Assembly: GCF_030247605.1 (NCBI RefSeq)
Contig: NZ_JAOTSB010000004.1
Location: forward strand, 1-64,000
From: Acidaminobacter sp.
Lineage (GTDB): Bacteria; Bacillota; Clostridia; Peptostreptococcales; Acidaminobacteraceae
Length of the DNA stretch: 64,000 bases
Direction: 5' to 3'
Shown: positions 1-7,272 of the stretch, piece by piece
Layout of the letters: the number at the start of each line of letters is the position of its first letter
Numbering within the stretch: the stretch's first letter is position 1
Made by a program: the position numbers and the translations under genes
Notes under the pieces: model-generated
Told to the model about the DNA's origin: nothing
What the model saw: only the letters and a program-made list of their open reading frames with translations
Databases searched by the model: none

Positions 1-925
1 CCGAAACACAAAATGGCAACAATCCTATTGTTATCCTTTCAACTGACCCTGTTGACAGCTATTTTGAGTTCACACATTCTGTCAATTTGTCATCTGATAC
101 CCTAACATCCCATACTAACCGTGTTGACGTCGATGCCATTGATGACGATCAAACAACCGCCTCTGCATTTGATACTGAGACAGTGACGTTTGAATATCCA
201 AATCCTGTTCCTACTATTTCAGTTCTCAAGACTGCAGATGACAATTCTATTCCAAACACAGGCCAACAGGTAACGTATACCTTCCGTATTACCAACACTG
301 GCCCAGAAGATGTTACCGTAACTAAGATTCTTGACGATAAGCTTGGCAATCTCTTACCTGTTGCCGAAACACAAAATGGCAACAATCCTATTGTTATCCT
401 TTCAACTGACCCTGTTGACAGCTATTTTGAGTTCACACATTCTGTCAATTTGTCATCTGATACCCTAACATCCCATACTAACCGTGTTGATGTTGATGCC
501 ATTGATGACGATCAGACCACTGCTTCTGCTTTTGATACCGAGACAGTGACATTTGAATATCCAAATCCTGTTCCAACAATTTCAGTTCTCAAATCCGCAG
601 ATGACAATTCTATCCCTAACACAGGCCAACTGGTGACGTATACCTTCCGTATTACCAATACCGGCCCGGAAGATGTTACCGTAACTAAGATTCTTGACGA
701 TAAACTTGGCGATCTTTTAACTATCGCTGAAACCAAAAACGGCGACAATCCTATTGTTATCCCTTCAACTGATCCTGTTGACAGCTATTTTGAGTTCACA
801 CATTCTGTCAATTTGTCATCTGACACGCTGACATCCCACACTAATCGTGTAGATGTTGATGCCATTGATGACAATAAAATAACTGCCTCTGCATTTGATA
901 TTGAAACTGTCACATTTAATTATCC
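1..925 (+). repeat. Tandem 363-bp coding repeats
   Basis: The same 363-bp (121-codon) unit occurs in direct tandem inside the surface-protein gene, with landmark positions 1, 364 and 727. The copies at 1 and 364 are almost identical at DNA level, while the third is more diverged. More units probably lie upstream of the window. High DNA identity implies recent duplication or ongoing recombination and predicts length variation between strains. Confidence 0.9.
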
Positions 926-1448
926 AAGACCTGATAGAGATAGATCTCCAGACCCAGATCCAGACCCAGGTCGCATCGAAATCTTCAAATTCCTCGATGT
1001 CGACAATTCAGAATCATATAATGATGGCGACCTTCCATTCTCCAACATCCTCTTCCAACTCTTTAATGAAGATGATGATCTGGTCGGAACCGCCACCACC
1101 AACAGCCAAGGCAACGCAGTCTTCACGAATCTCGATGAAGGCACCTACTTCATCAAAGAAGTCCGCGGCGATTACACCATCACAACTCCAACACTTAACG
1201 CAGACGGCATGATCGAAGTAGAAGTCGTGGAAGATGAGACCACAGAAGTCTCCATCGGCAACTACCGCGAAGTCATTCCTCCACAAAATCCACCTCTCGG
1301 CCCACCACCAGTCATCGAAGAAGTTATCGAAGACAAAGTCCCACAAGGTCCTCCTCTTCCTAAAACCGGCGAGCTTCCTCCATACTTCGCATATGGTTTT
1401 GGATCCCTTCTGGTTCTTGCAGGACTGTTCATGAAACGCAAATTCTAA
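3..1448 (+). CDS. LPXTG-anchored surface repeat protein (5' end outside window)
   Basis: The reading frame is open from the window start, so the N-terminus and signal peptide are missing. The visible 481 residues have three parts. First come tandem 121-residue repeats of conserved-repeat/DUF11 type, with recurring motifs TYTFRITNTGPEDVTV and NRVDVDAIDD. Next is a Cna-B/SpaA-like domain (about nt 964-1260, EGTYFIKEV motif). Last is a Pro-rich spacer with an LPKTG sortase signal (nt 1356-1370), a hydrophobic helix and the basic tail MKRKF. It should be covalently anchored to peptidoglycan by a sortase, and a sortase gene lies immediately downstream. Its ligand cannot be read from sequence. A stalk or adhesin role is inference. 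Confidence 0.9.
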   Translation, partial: ETQNGNNPIVILSTDPVDSYFEFTHSVNLSSDTLTSHTNRVDVDAIDDDQTTASAFDTETVTFEYPNPVPTISVLKTADDNSIPNTGQQVTYTFRITNTGPEDVTVTKILDDKLGNLLPVAETQNGNNPIVILSTDPVDSYFEFTHSVNLSSDTLTSHTNRVDVDAIDDDQTTASAFDTETVTFEYPNPVPTISVLKSADDNSIPNTGQLVTYTFRITNTGPEDVTVTKILDDKLGDLLTIAETKNGDNPIVIPSTDPVDSYFEFTHSVNLSSDTLTSHTNRVDVDAIDDNKITASAFDIETVTFNYPRPDRDRSPDPDPDPGRIEIFKFLDVDNSESYNDGDLPFSNILFQLFNEDDDLVGTATTNSQGNAVFTNLDEGTYFIKEVRGDYTITTPTLNADGMIEVEVVEDETTEVSIGNYREVIPPQNPPLGPPPVIEEVIEDKVPQGPPLPKTGELPPYFAYGFGSLLVLAGLFMKRKF

Positions 1449-1550
1449 CTTTAACAAAATGTTACAACCTATACAGTGTCCCAAAGGTACCTGACGAACT
1501 GTCTAAAAGCCTTAAGACCATAGACTGAGCAACCTTTCTCAACCTCCCGT

Positions 1551-1587
1551 CCGGGTCATCCAAGTGGTGGCCCGGATATTTTTTTTT
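1551..1587 (+). terminator. Terminator after LPXTG gene
   Basis: CCGGG...CCCGG arms (1551-1555 and 1571-1575) extend to TCA/TGG pairs and are followed by a run of nine T residues. It lies 100 nt after the surface-protein stop and separates it from the sortase gene. Confidence 0.75.
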
Positions 1588-1848
1588 AAACGGGGGTATC
1601 AAATCTATAATTTCTACGTCTAATACGTTATAGTTAAGTAAATTGACAATCAATTTCGCGGGCCCGTACCTGGCACGTTTTTCGGAACAACGACGTTAAA
1701 TAATCTTGAAAAGATTGAAATTACTTGCTTTCAGCAAAAACAACTTCATCAACTTCATTTTCGGTGTCAGGTACGGAAAAAAGAAATTGTCCGCACCTCC
1801 ACAAAACCCGCCGCCACCCCCCATCGCCAATAAAGAGGTGACTCCCCC
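1588..1848. other. Intergenic stretch with degenerate repeat remnants
   Basis: No gene is visible. It contains two fragments resembling the dispersed palindromic repeats of this genome (CCCGTACCTGGCACG near 1666 and GTGTCAGGTACGG near 1767, in opposite orientation, about 100 nt apart) and ends in the sortase ribosome binding site (AGAGGTGA). Confidence 0.4.
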
Positions 1849-2601
1849 ATGAAAAAACTATCGACGCTTCTCATCATCGCCGGACTGCTGATTATTCTCT
1901 ATCCTTCCGCAGTCCGCGCTTATGATGACTATCAAATGAATAAGCTGTTGTCATCCTTTGAGGAGGATATCGCGGCGCTGGAGGAGATTGATGACACGCA
2001 GGTCGTAGATCTCGACTATGCGGATGATTACGAGGCCATGTTGGAGGAACAGCGAGCTCTCGCCACAAATGGCGGTTCAGAGTCTTCGGATCCTACTGAG
2101 GGTCAAACTGACACACCGTCCGACACCCCTTCCACCGTCGAACCCGCCCAAGCCCCATCTCAGCCAGCAGCAGCCCAACCGGCACCAAAGCCCGTCGTCA
2201 AAAAACCTAAGACGGATACCTTTATCAAGATTCCGGCCATTGATGTGCTGATGCCGGTTCTGAAGGGCATGACGGACGAAAATCTCCGCTACGCCGCCGC
2301 CACCTTTGACAATGGCGTCGTCCCCGGCGGCGCGGGCAACTATTCTCTCGCCGGCCACCGCAGCTATACCTATGGCCGCATGTTCAATCGCCTTAACGAA
2401 CTGGCGCCGGGACACCTGATCGAGATCACCGTGAAGCAGGAGACCTTCACCTACCGGGTGACCGAATCCTTCGTCGTCAATCCAGAGGACACCTGGGTGC
2501 TGAAGAGCGACAGAAGCAAGAACGAGATCACCCTGGTGACCTGTACCCCAATCCGGACCGCGACCCAGCGCCTCATTATCAAGGGCGAGTTAGTCCAGTA
2601 A
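1849..2601 (+). CDS. Class D/E-like sortase
   Basis: Membrane-anchored transpeptidase that would cleave LPXTG-type signals and link proteins to the wall. One N-terminal transmembrane helix (residues 5-24) is followed by an acidic stretch, a Pro/Ala-rich linker (about 85-118) and the sortase fold from about residue 123. The catalytic His is in AGHRS (H170), Cys in TLVTCTP (C232) and Arg in QRLIIKG (R241). Start is an ATG with AGAGGTGA upstream. Its position directly after an LPKTG protein suggests that protein is a substrate, possibly as a dedicated pair. The long Pro-rich linker is longer than in typical class D enzymes. Confidence 0.9.
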   Translation: MKKLSTLLIIAGLLIILYPSAVRAYDDYQMNKLLSSFEEDIAALEEIDDTQVVDLDYADDYEAMLEEQRALATNGGSESSDPTEGQTDTPSDTPSTVEPAQAPSQPAAAQPAPKPVVKKPKTDTFIKIPAIDVLMPVLKGMTDENLRYAAATFDNGVVPGGAGNYSLAGHRSYTYGRMFNRLNELAPGHLIEITVKQETFTYRVTESFVVNPEDTWVLKSDRSKNEITLVTCTPIRTATQRLIIKGELVQ

Positions 2602-2619
2602 GAAATTTGAGGAATTTTT

Positions 2620-2639
2620 GCCGATGGTCGACCATCGGC
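2620..2639. repeat. Perfect inverted pair of GCCGATGGTC motif
   Basis: Two copies of the window-wide motif GCCGATGGTC meet head to head as a perfect 20-bp palindrome, 19 nt after the sortase stop and preceded by TTTTT. It may serve as a terminator hairpin. See the finding on this motif. Confidence 0.85.
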
Positions 2640-2653
2640 AAACCTCTTGAAAT

Positions 2654-2735
2654 GAAACTCGGTGTCTGACACCTGGTTTCGCTTCCTTCGGTTGACTGTT
2701 GAAAGATTGAAACTGGGTGTCTGACACCCAGTTTC
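2654..2735. repeat. Two REP-like palindromes (core GGTGTCTGACACC)
   Basis: Two 27-bp palindromes, at 2654-2680 and 2709-2735, each have GAAACT/AGTTTC-type outer arms around GGTGTCTGACACC. They lie 28 nt apart in the intergenic region upstream of the riboswitch. They belong to the dispersed family described in the findings. Confidence 0.85.
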
Positions 2736-2786
2736 TTCACCCTTTGTTACAACACCATGACATTTGATTAATTGCGACATAACCAC

Positions 2787-2815
2787 TTGAAATTATCAGA
2801 TAATTATGCTAGACT
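2787..2815 (+). promoter_or_regulatory. Predicted sigma-A promoter for the riboswitch transcript
   Basis: TTGAAA (2787-2792), a 17-nt spacer and TAGACT (2810-2815). The predicted start, near 2822, gives a leader that covers the whole c-di-GMP riboswitch. Confidence 0.5.
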
Positions 2816-2844
2816 GAACTCACAAATTAATAGGTGGGTTAGAT

Positions 2845-2932
2845 TACTTTCCACCGATAAAGGCAAACCAGTCGAAAGGCTGGGACGCAAAGCTAAAGGG
2901 CCTGTAAAATGGCAGCCAGCTACCGAAAGGAG
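2845..2932 (+). promoter_or_regulatory. Cyclic-di-GMP-I (GEMM) riboswitch
   Basis: The sequence follows the GEMM-I consensus in order: GGCAAACC (2862-2869), a GAAA tetraloop, GGGACGCAAAGC (2882-2893), GGGCCT, then GCAGCCAGCTACCG (2912-2925) with the receptor-loop side. The start codon is at 2941. CTTTC near 2848 can pair with GAAAG at the 3' edge, which runs into the AAAGGAG ribosome binding site, so ligand binding could hide the site. That OFF direction is inference. The riboswitch links the secreted protein downstream to the motile/sessile switch. Confidence 0.93.
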
Positions 2933-2940
2933 AGTTTTTT

Positions 2941-3744
2941 GTGTTCAAAAAACTTTTGTCTATGATCGTGGCAGCGGCTGTCCTGGCTGCACCGGCAGCT
3001 TCCTTTGCCGCTCCATCCGACTGGACTGTGAATAGCGCTAAAGCCACAGACGGCGTCGTTGAACTTAAAATCAACGTCAACACGACTGCTAAATTGAAAG
3101 TCCTCGTTCAAAAGGGCGACACCAAGTACTACTATGACGTGCAGTCCCTCGCGGATGAATCCATCCCGCTTCAGATGGGTGACGGCACCTACACTATCGC
3201 ATTGTTGAAAAACGTTTCAGGCACCAGCTACACACGCCTGGACGCAAAAACGGTCGAAGCCAAAGGAATCCAAAGCTTCGAGCCGTATATGACCGCTAAC
3301 CCAATTGTTGACTTTGCTGCGGATGACAACGTCGTCGCCCTGGCAAAGAAACTGACCCTCACCTCTAAAACAGACGAAGAGAAAGTCAAAGCGATTTATA
3401 ATTACGTCGCAAAGAACTTCAAATACGATTACAACCGTGCGAAAACAGTCCAAAGCGGCTACGTGCCTGATGTGGACGCTGTCCTCGCAGCGAATGCCGG
3501 CATTTGCTACGATTACTCCGCTGTAATGGCCGCCATGCTGAGAAGCGTTGGCGTCCCTGCCAAGGTCAATATGGGCTACAGCAAGCACATCGCGGAATAT
3601 CACGCTTGGAACGAAGTCTACATAAAGGCTGCTGACAAGTGGATCACGCTGGACACCACTTTTGACAGCGCTTACCTCAAAGCAGGCAAATCCGTCAGCA
3701 TGATCAAGAACGCGGCTGACTTTACAACACTGAAGAGCTATTAA
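2941..3744 (+). CDS. Secreted transglutaminase-like protein
   Basis: 267 residues from a GTG start with AAAGGAG upstream. It has a signal peptide (residues 1-23, cleavage after SFA), a beta-rich N-terminal region (25-120) and a transglutaminase-like/papain-fold core with Cys in NAGICYDYSA (C189), His in EYHAWNEV (H221) and Asp in WITLDTT (D238). The full triad is present, so it may be an active protease or transamidase. The c-di-GMP-I riboswitch makes it a likely cell-surface or biofilm factor. Secreted proteins are common targets of such riboswitches in clostridia. Its substrate is unknown. Confidence 0.88.
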   Translation: MFKKLLSMIVAAAVLAAPAASFAAPSDWTVNSAKATDGVVELKINVNTTAKLKVLVQKGDTKYYYDVQSLADESIPLQMGDGTYTIALLKNVSGTSYTRLDAKTVEAKGIQSFEPYMTANPIVDFAADDNVVALAKKLTLTSKTDEEKVKAIYNYVAKNFKYDYNRAKTVQSGYVPDVDAVLAANAGICYDYSAVMAAMLRSVGVPAKVNMGYSKHIAEYHAWNEVYIKAADKWITLDTTFDSAYLKAGKSVSMIKNAADFTTLKSY

Positions 3745-3757
3745 TCTTTTCAACGGG

Positions 3758-3935
3758 TTGAAGAGAGGCGAGTTTTATAAAGAGGGACTGACGCTGCAGA
3801 GCTTCCACAACTCCCGCTGCTGCAAATGCAGTTGTCAGTCCCAGCAACTTGCGCCTTCCTGTCGAAGCGCGACACGAGACACGTACTACGCAAGTACCCC
3901 ACGTGGCAATCTGGATGTTTCCTTTTTATATTTTC
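3758..3935 (+). ncRNA. Candidate structured RNA or 3' UTR
   Basis: Between the transglutaminase stop and a terminator there is unusual pairing potential. GGGACTGAC (3784-3792) pairs with GTCAGTCCC (3834-3842), with CTGCA/TGCAG continuing inward. ACTTGCG (3847-3853) pairs with CGCAAGT (3889-3895), competing with a local GCGC/GCGC hairpin (3851-3870), and CACGT pairs with ACGTG further on. No convincing ORF is present. It resembles no RNA class I recognise. It could be an independent small RNA or a structured 3' UTR of the riboswitch transcript. Confidence 0.4.
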
Positions 3936-3964
3936 GCAGCGCCTGTGAGCGCTGCATTTTTTTT
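3936..3964 (+). terminator. Rho-independent terminator
   Basis: GCAGCGC (3936-3942) and GCGCTGC (3949-3955) form a 7-bp stem with a 6-nt loop, followed by A and a run of eight T. It ends the transglutaminase transcript and the structured region after it. Confidence 0.9.
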
Positions 3965-4071
3965 GCTTGATTTCAAAATTGAAGTTGAATATTGCCTGAT
4001 ATTAAGAGACACTTAACCTAAGAAAGTAAATTCATTGGTTCATTGAAAGTTCAACCCTCCAAAGTGGATCC

Positions 4072-4638
4072 CTATTCCTCAAGACCATAGATGAGTTGAA
4101 CCACGCCGGAAGCATAAGCCTTGGATTCGATTAATTTTAAATTCACCCTCTGTTTGATTTCCGCAAATAAAGGTTTCCCTTCGCCTAAGATAACCGGGTG
4201 AACGGAAAGTCTAAATTCGTCAACGACGCCCAAATTCAACAGCGTTGTGATCAGGCTCGCCCCGCCGTAAAGCCAGATGTCTTTGCCTGGTTTGCGCTTC
4301 AACGCGTCGATCTCTTCTAAAATATTTTCGCTTATGAATTTAACTTCCTGATTTGTCCCCGTCTGCGTTTTGGAAAAAACGATTTTCTCCATACCGAGGA
4401 TTAAGTCCCAGATTTCTTTATCATCGGCAGAAGCATAGGTATCTGGGATATATTGGCCCCACAAGTCATAGCTTTTTCTGCCATACAGAATCGTGTCTAT
4501 TCGGTTTAGGAAATCCGTAAATTTCATGTCCGGCTCCATAATGCACCAGTCAATTTCTCCATGCTTGCCTTCAATAAATCCGTCTAAGGTCACCGCGAGG
4601 TCCAATAAAATTTTTCTCTGCTTTTTGTGATCTGACAT
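4072..4638 (-). CDS. Dihydrofolate reductase-like (RibD C-terminal family) protein
   Basis: 188 residues with the DHFR/RibD-C fold pattern: LDLAVTLDGFIEG near the N-terminus, ILYGRKSYDLW in the middle, KDIWLYGGASLITTLL for the nucleotide-binding turn and PVILGEGKPLF near the end. It resembles the YyaP/YwjB group of small NADPH-dependent reductases of unknown substrate rather than true FolA. Start ATG has GGAGGCG upstream. It stands alone, divergent from the DUF188 gene. Confidence 0.8.
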   Translation of the reverse strand: MSDHKKQRKILLDLAVTLDGFIEGKHGEIDWCIMEPDMKFTDFLNRIDTILYGRKSYDLWGQYIPDTYASADDKEIWDLILGMEKIVFSKTQTGTNQEVKFISENILEEIDALKRKPGKDIWLYGGASLITTLLNLGVVDEFRLSVHPVILGEGKPLFAEIKQRVNLKLIESKAYASGVVQLIYGLEE

Positions 4639-4729
4639 TTCAACGCCTCCTAACCTTAATCTTACGACTTAAATATTACCCCGTTTTCCTGCACTCCATG
4701 CTGAACAAATCCAAAATCGAGGTGAGCTC

Positions 4730-5221
4730 ATGAAGCTTTGGATCGATGGTGACGCCTGCCCCGTCGTCGACGCAATTGTGCGCGTCGGTAAAGCCAGGCA
4801 GCTGCCAATCATTCTTGTGAAAAACATCCATCATCACTACGACCGAACTGACCTGGAGATCCAAACGGTTTCAGGGGGCCCGGACAGCGTGGACTTTCAT
4901 ATCATTAACCAGCTGAAGCCCGGAGACGTGGTGATCACCCAGGACACGGGTCTCGCGGCGCTGGTCATGGCCAGGAAGGCCTACGCCATTCACCCCATGG
5001 GCCGGGAGTTTACCGAGGACAACATTGATCTCCTCATGGACCGCCGCTTCACCGGCCAGCTCCTCCGGCGCAAGCACGGTATTTATCCCAAAGGCCACAA
5101 GGCGAAGAAGGCGCCGGACACCGTCTTCGAAACCGCGCTGGAGGAGATGCTGGACAGGATTTTGACTGATTCTGAAAGAAAGTCTGCCGATGGTAGTCCA
5201 AACGAACATCCTCATGAGTAG
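4730..5221 (+). CDS. YaiI/YqxD (DUF188, UPF0178) family protein
   Basis: 163 residues with the family hallmarks WIDGDACPV at the N-terminus, VITQDTGLAAL in the middle and FTGQLLRRK near residue 105. The fold is PIN-like, and no function is established for the family. Start ATG has GAGGTGA upstream. The last 20 residues are not conserved in character and contain one copy of the dispersed GCCGATGGT motif (read as ADG), as if the motif had been added at the gene end. Confidence 0.85.
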   Translation: MKLWIDGDACPVVDAIVRVGKARQLPIILVKNIHHHYDRTDLEIQTVSGGPDSVDFHIINQLKPGDVVITQDTGLAALVMARKAYAIHPMGREFTEDNIDLLMDRRFTGQLLRRKHGIYPKGHKAKKAPDTVFETALEEMLDRILTDSERKSADGSPNEHPHE

Positions 5222-5268
5222 TGACAGGCGTTGGAATGGGCGGGGTATGGGGTGTTGTGACCATCGGC
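5186..5268. repeat. Inverted pair of GCCGATGGT motif spanning a stop codon
   Basis: GCCGATGGT at 5186-5194, inside the DUF188 gene end, and GACCATCGGC at 5259-5268, just after its stop, face each other about 64 nt apart. Confidence 0.6.
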
Positions 5269-5326
5269 ACATCAGTAATGAAAATAGGCGCTTTCAAGTT
5301 GGTGTTTGATATTTTCCTGAAAGAGT

Positions 5327-5381
5327 AAAGACACGGCCTCTGTTCACTAACATGAACAGAGAACGTGTCTTTGTCGTTTTT
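5327..5381 (+). terminator. Terminator after DUF188 gene
   Basis: AAAGACACG (5327-5335) pairs with CGTGTCTTT (5364-5372), with an inner CTCTGTTCA/TGAACAGAG stem, then GTCG and a T run. It lies between convergent genes. Confidence 0.85.
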
Positions 5382-5388
5382 TGAAAGC

Positions 5389-5415
5389 GGAAATTGGTGT
5401 CTGACACCAGTTTCC
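5389..5415. repeat. REP-like palindrome
   Basis: One 27-bp copy of the GGTGTCTGACACC family between the DUF188 terminator and the nitroreductase stop. Confidence 0.8.
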
Positions 5416-5460
5416 ACATCAGTGGCCTGAAGCCTATCGACCCCGGCTTCCTCCAAATCC

Positions 5461-6078
5461 TTATAGAACCGTAACAACCTCGTCATACCCGCGGCGCTTG
5501 GCGCGGCCGTGGAGGGTCTTGGTCTCGTCCCGGTAGCCCAGGGAGATGAGGATGACGGGCTCTTTGCCATCGCCTAATTCGAAGGCTTCTTTGACGGCGG
5601 CGAAGTCCATGCCGCTCATTGGGTGGGAGTCCACACCATAGAATTTCGCGGCGTAGAGGATGGACATGGCGATCAAGCCTGAATTGCTTTCCGCGAACTT
5701 GATGCTGCGCTCTTCCGTGGAGCCGTAAAGTCTGGCCGCCGCTTCCATGGCGCCTTTGACCTTGGAGGGGTCGCCGCCGGCCGCGTCGATTTTGTCCTGC
5801 CAGACCGGGTTTGAGGCCTCGAAGCCCTTGCGATTGCCCACAATGATCAGCGTCACGGGCGCGTCCAGGATCTTGGGCTGCTTGTTGGCGGCGGCGTGGA
5901 GCTTTGCCTTCGCTTCATCCGATTTCACCGCAATGATCTCCCAAGGCTGCAGATTGAATGCCGATGGTGCCAGTACCGCCATATTCACAATATTTTTCAG
6001 CGTCGCCTCAGCGAGCGGCTTCTCCTTATCAAAAAAATTTACTGCCCTGCGGCTGTCATAGACTTGATCTAATGTCAT
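5461..6078 (-). CDS. Nitroreductase-family FMN oxidoreductase
   Basis: 205 residues of the NADPH:FMN nitroreductase family. The N-terminal RRAVNFF supplies the usual Arg-Arg FMN phosphate contact, APSAFNLQPWEI is the family's substrate and flavin loop, and the central SNSGLIAMSILYAA and C-terminal ISLGYRDE are typical. Start ATG follows AAAAGGAG. It lies 70 nt downstream of a MarR regulator on the same strand, which probably represses it in response to electrophiles or quinones. A GCCGATGGT motif falls inside the gene near codon 38. Physiological substrate unknown. Confidence 0.87.
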   Translation of the reverse strand: MTLDQVYDSRRAVNFFDKEKPLAEATLKNIVNMAVLAPSAFNLQPWEIIAVKSDEAKAKLHAAANKQPKILDAPVTLIIVGNRKGFEASNPVWQDKIDAAGGDPSKVKGAMEAAARLYGSTEERSIKFAESNSGLIAMSILYAAKFYGVDSHPMSGMDFAAVKEAFELGDGKEPVILISLGYRDETKTLHGRAKRRGYDEVVTVL

Positions 6079-6148
6079 GGTTTATTCTCCTTTTGTGTGT
6101 GATGATCCCATTAAATTTTGGGGGATTAAGGTTCAGATCCTATTTGCA

Positions 6149-6610
6149 TTATTCTCCGAGTCTGCTGAGTTTTTTCATCAAAGCGATCAGCGTCAGCTTT
6201 TCTTCGTCGCTGAGGGCGCTGAAGATCTCGACGATATTTTCCAGATGAAGCGGAAATAGTGCTTCCATTTTTTCCTGCCCTTTTTCCGTCAGTGAAATGA
6301 TGGAGGAACGGGCATCCTCCGGATCAGGTTGGCGCTGAGCCAAGCCCTCCCGCACGAGGTTGTCAATAACGACGGTCATATTCCCGCCGCTGGAAAGAGT
6401 CTTTTCAATGATGGCGCGAATGTTCAGCGGGCCTTTGTGATAGAGGATCTCCAAAACGGCGAACTGTGATACCGTCAGGCCACCCTCCTTGATGGTCCGG
6501 TATTCTCGCCTGTGCATGGAGGTCGATCCCCTGGATAGCGCTACGAGCGCCCTGAGACTCAAAGTTTCCTGCGAGCTGTAGGTTTTGGATTGCTTTTTTT
6601 GATTGTCCAT
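6149..6610 (-). CDS. MarR-family transcriptional regulator
   Basis: 153 residues with a winged helix-turn-helix: LTVSQFAVLEILYHKGPLNIRAI, a recognition-helix region SSGGNMTVVIDNLVREGLAQR, and a wing with the family's DPEDARSSIISLTEKG. It is probably the local repressor of the nitroreductase gene downstream, and of itself through the palindrome at 6624-6635. It lacks an obvious strong Shine-Dalgarno, so the start rests on the conserved length. Confidence 0.88.
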   Translation of the reverse strand: MDNQKKQSKTYSSQETLSLRALVALSRGSTSMHRREYRTIKEGGLTVSQFAVLEILYHKGPLNIRAIIEKTLSSGGNMTVVIDNLVREGLAQRQPDPEDARSSIISLTEKGQEKMEALFPLHLENIVEIFSALSDEEKLTLIALMKKLSRLGE

Positions 6611-6616
6611 GGCTTC

Positions 6617-6645
6617 ATTTTATTACTAATTAGTACAATTGTCAA
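6617..6645 (-). promoter_or_regulatory. MarR promoter with embedded operator
   Basis: On the minus strand TTGACA (6640-6645), exactly 17 nt, then TAAAAT (6617-6622). The spacer holds the perfect 12-bp palindrome TACTAATTAGTA (6624-6635), placed where a bound MarR dimer would block RNA polymerase. This suggests autorepression of the marR-nitroreductase unit. Confidence 0.8.
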
Positions 6646-6780
6646 TGGGGTTGAGTGGCAAATTTATAATTAAGGAAGCGAAGCCAGCGCATCGGTGCCT
6701 GCCCTGCTGTGGAGGGTGGGTTGGGTGACCATCGGCTAAAATTCCTCTCATTTCTTTGCTGGCTTCCCTCCTACTTAAAA

Positions 6781-6818
6781 AACCGGAAGGTGGGACTCCG
6801 CCGCCCCCCCTTCCGGTT
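6781..6818 (-). terminator. Terminator after C_GCAxxG_C_C gene
   Basis: AACCGGAAGG (6781-6790) and CCTTCCGGTT (6809-6818) form a stem of ten base pairs. On the minus strand it is followed by TTTTAAG, just past the stop of the gene at 6829. Confidence 0.85.
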
Positions 6819-6828
6819 CTCGCTCTAC

Positions 6829-7242
6829 TTACACCCTCGGATTCGCTTCAATGATGGCTTCGAGCACCGCTGCGCCTTGAATAATCAAATCCGTGCAGCC
6901 GGTCTGCTCATCTCGGTAAACGGCTTTCAAATCGACGCATTGAGCGGTGGCAAAGGTCTCTTTGAATTGACTGATGAAGGCCTTTGAAACCTCCACCATC
7001 TGATCGCTGTCGTGGGCGACGTGATTGGTGTAAAGCAGTCCAATCACAGCCAGGCCGCCGGTCATGATGCCGCAGACGTCTTCGGTCAGCAGGCCGCCGC
7101 TGAAGGGGGCCATGGTCCGGAGTACCTGTGGCGGCAGATTGAGATCGTAAGCTTTATTGGCTGCGGCCACCATGGTCTCCGAGCAGCTGTAGTCATAGTT
7201 GGATTTATCTCTGAAGTGCCGGACGGCGTCAACGTAGGTCAT
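6829..7242 (-). CDS. C_GCAxxG_C_C family protein
   Basis: 137 residues with a conserved cysteine pattern: SCSETMVAAA near residue 20, FSGGLLTEDVCGIMTGGLAVIG at about 48-69, then single cysteines at QCVDL and TGCTDL. The family is thought to bind metal or act in redox, but its function is not established. It lies 30 nt upstream of the next gene's stop and is read in the same direction as the D-cysteine desulfhydrase, so co-transcription is likely. Confidence 0.8.
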   Translation of the reverse strand: MTYVDAVRHFRDKSNYDYSCSETMVAAANKAYDLNLPPQVLRTMAPFSGGLLTEDVCGIMTGGLAVIGLLYTNHVAHDSDQMVEVSKAFISQFKETFATAQCVDLKAVYRDEQTGCTDLIIQGAAVLEAIIEANPRV

Positions 7243-7272
7243 TAGTCACTTGCCTCGCTTTCAGTATTTTGG

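Noticed and set aside
1-925. Direct repeats as a CRISPR array
   Set aside because: The units are 363-bp coding repeats without spacers, inside an LPXTG protein gene.
1014-1484. 156-codon frame antisense to the surface protein
   Set aside because: Overlaps the Cna-B and LPKTG parts of a clear gene and has no features of its own.
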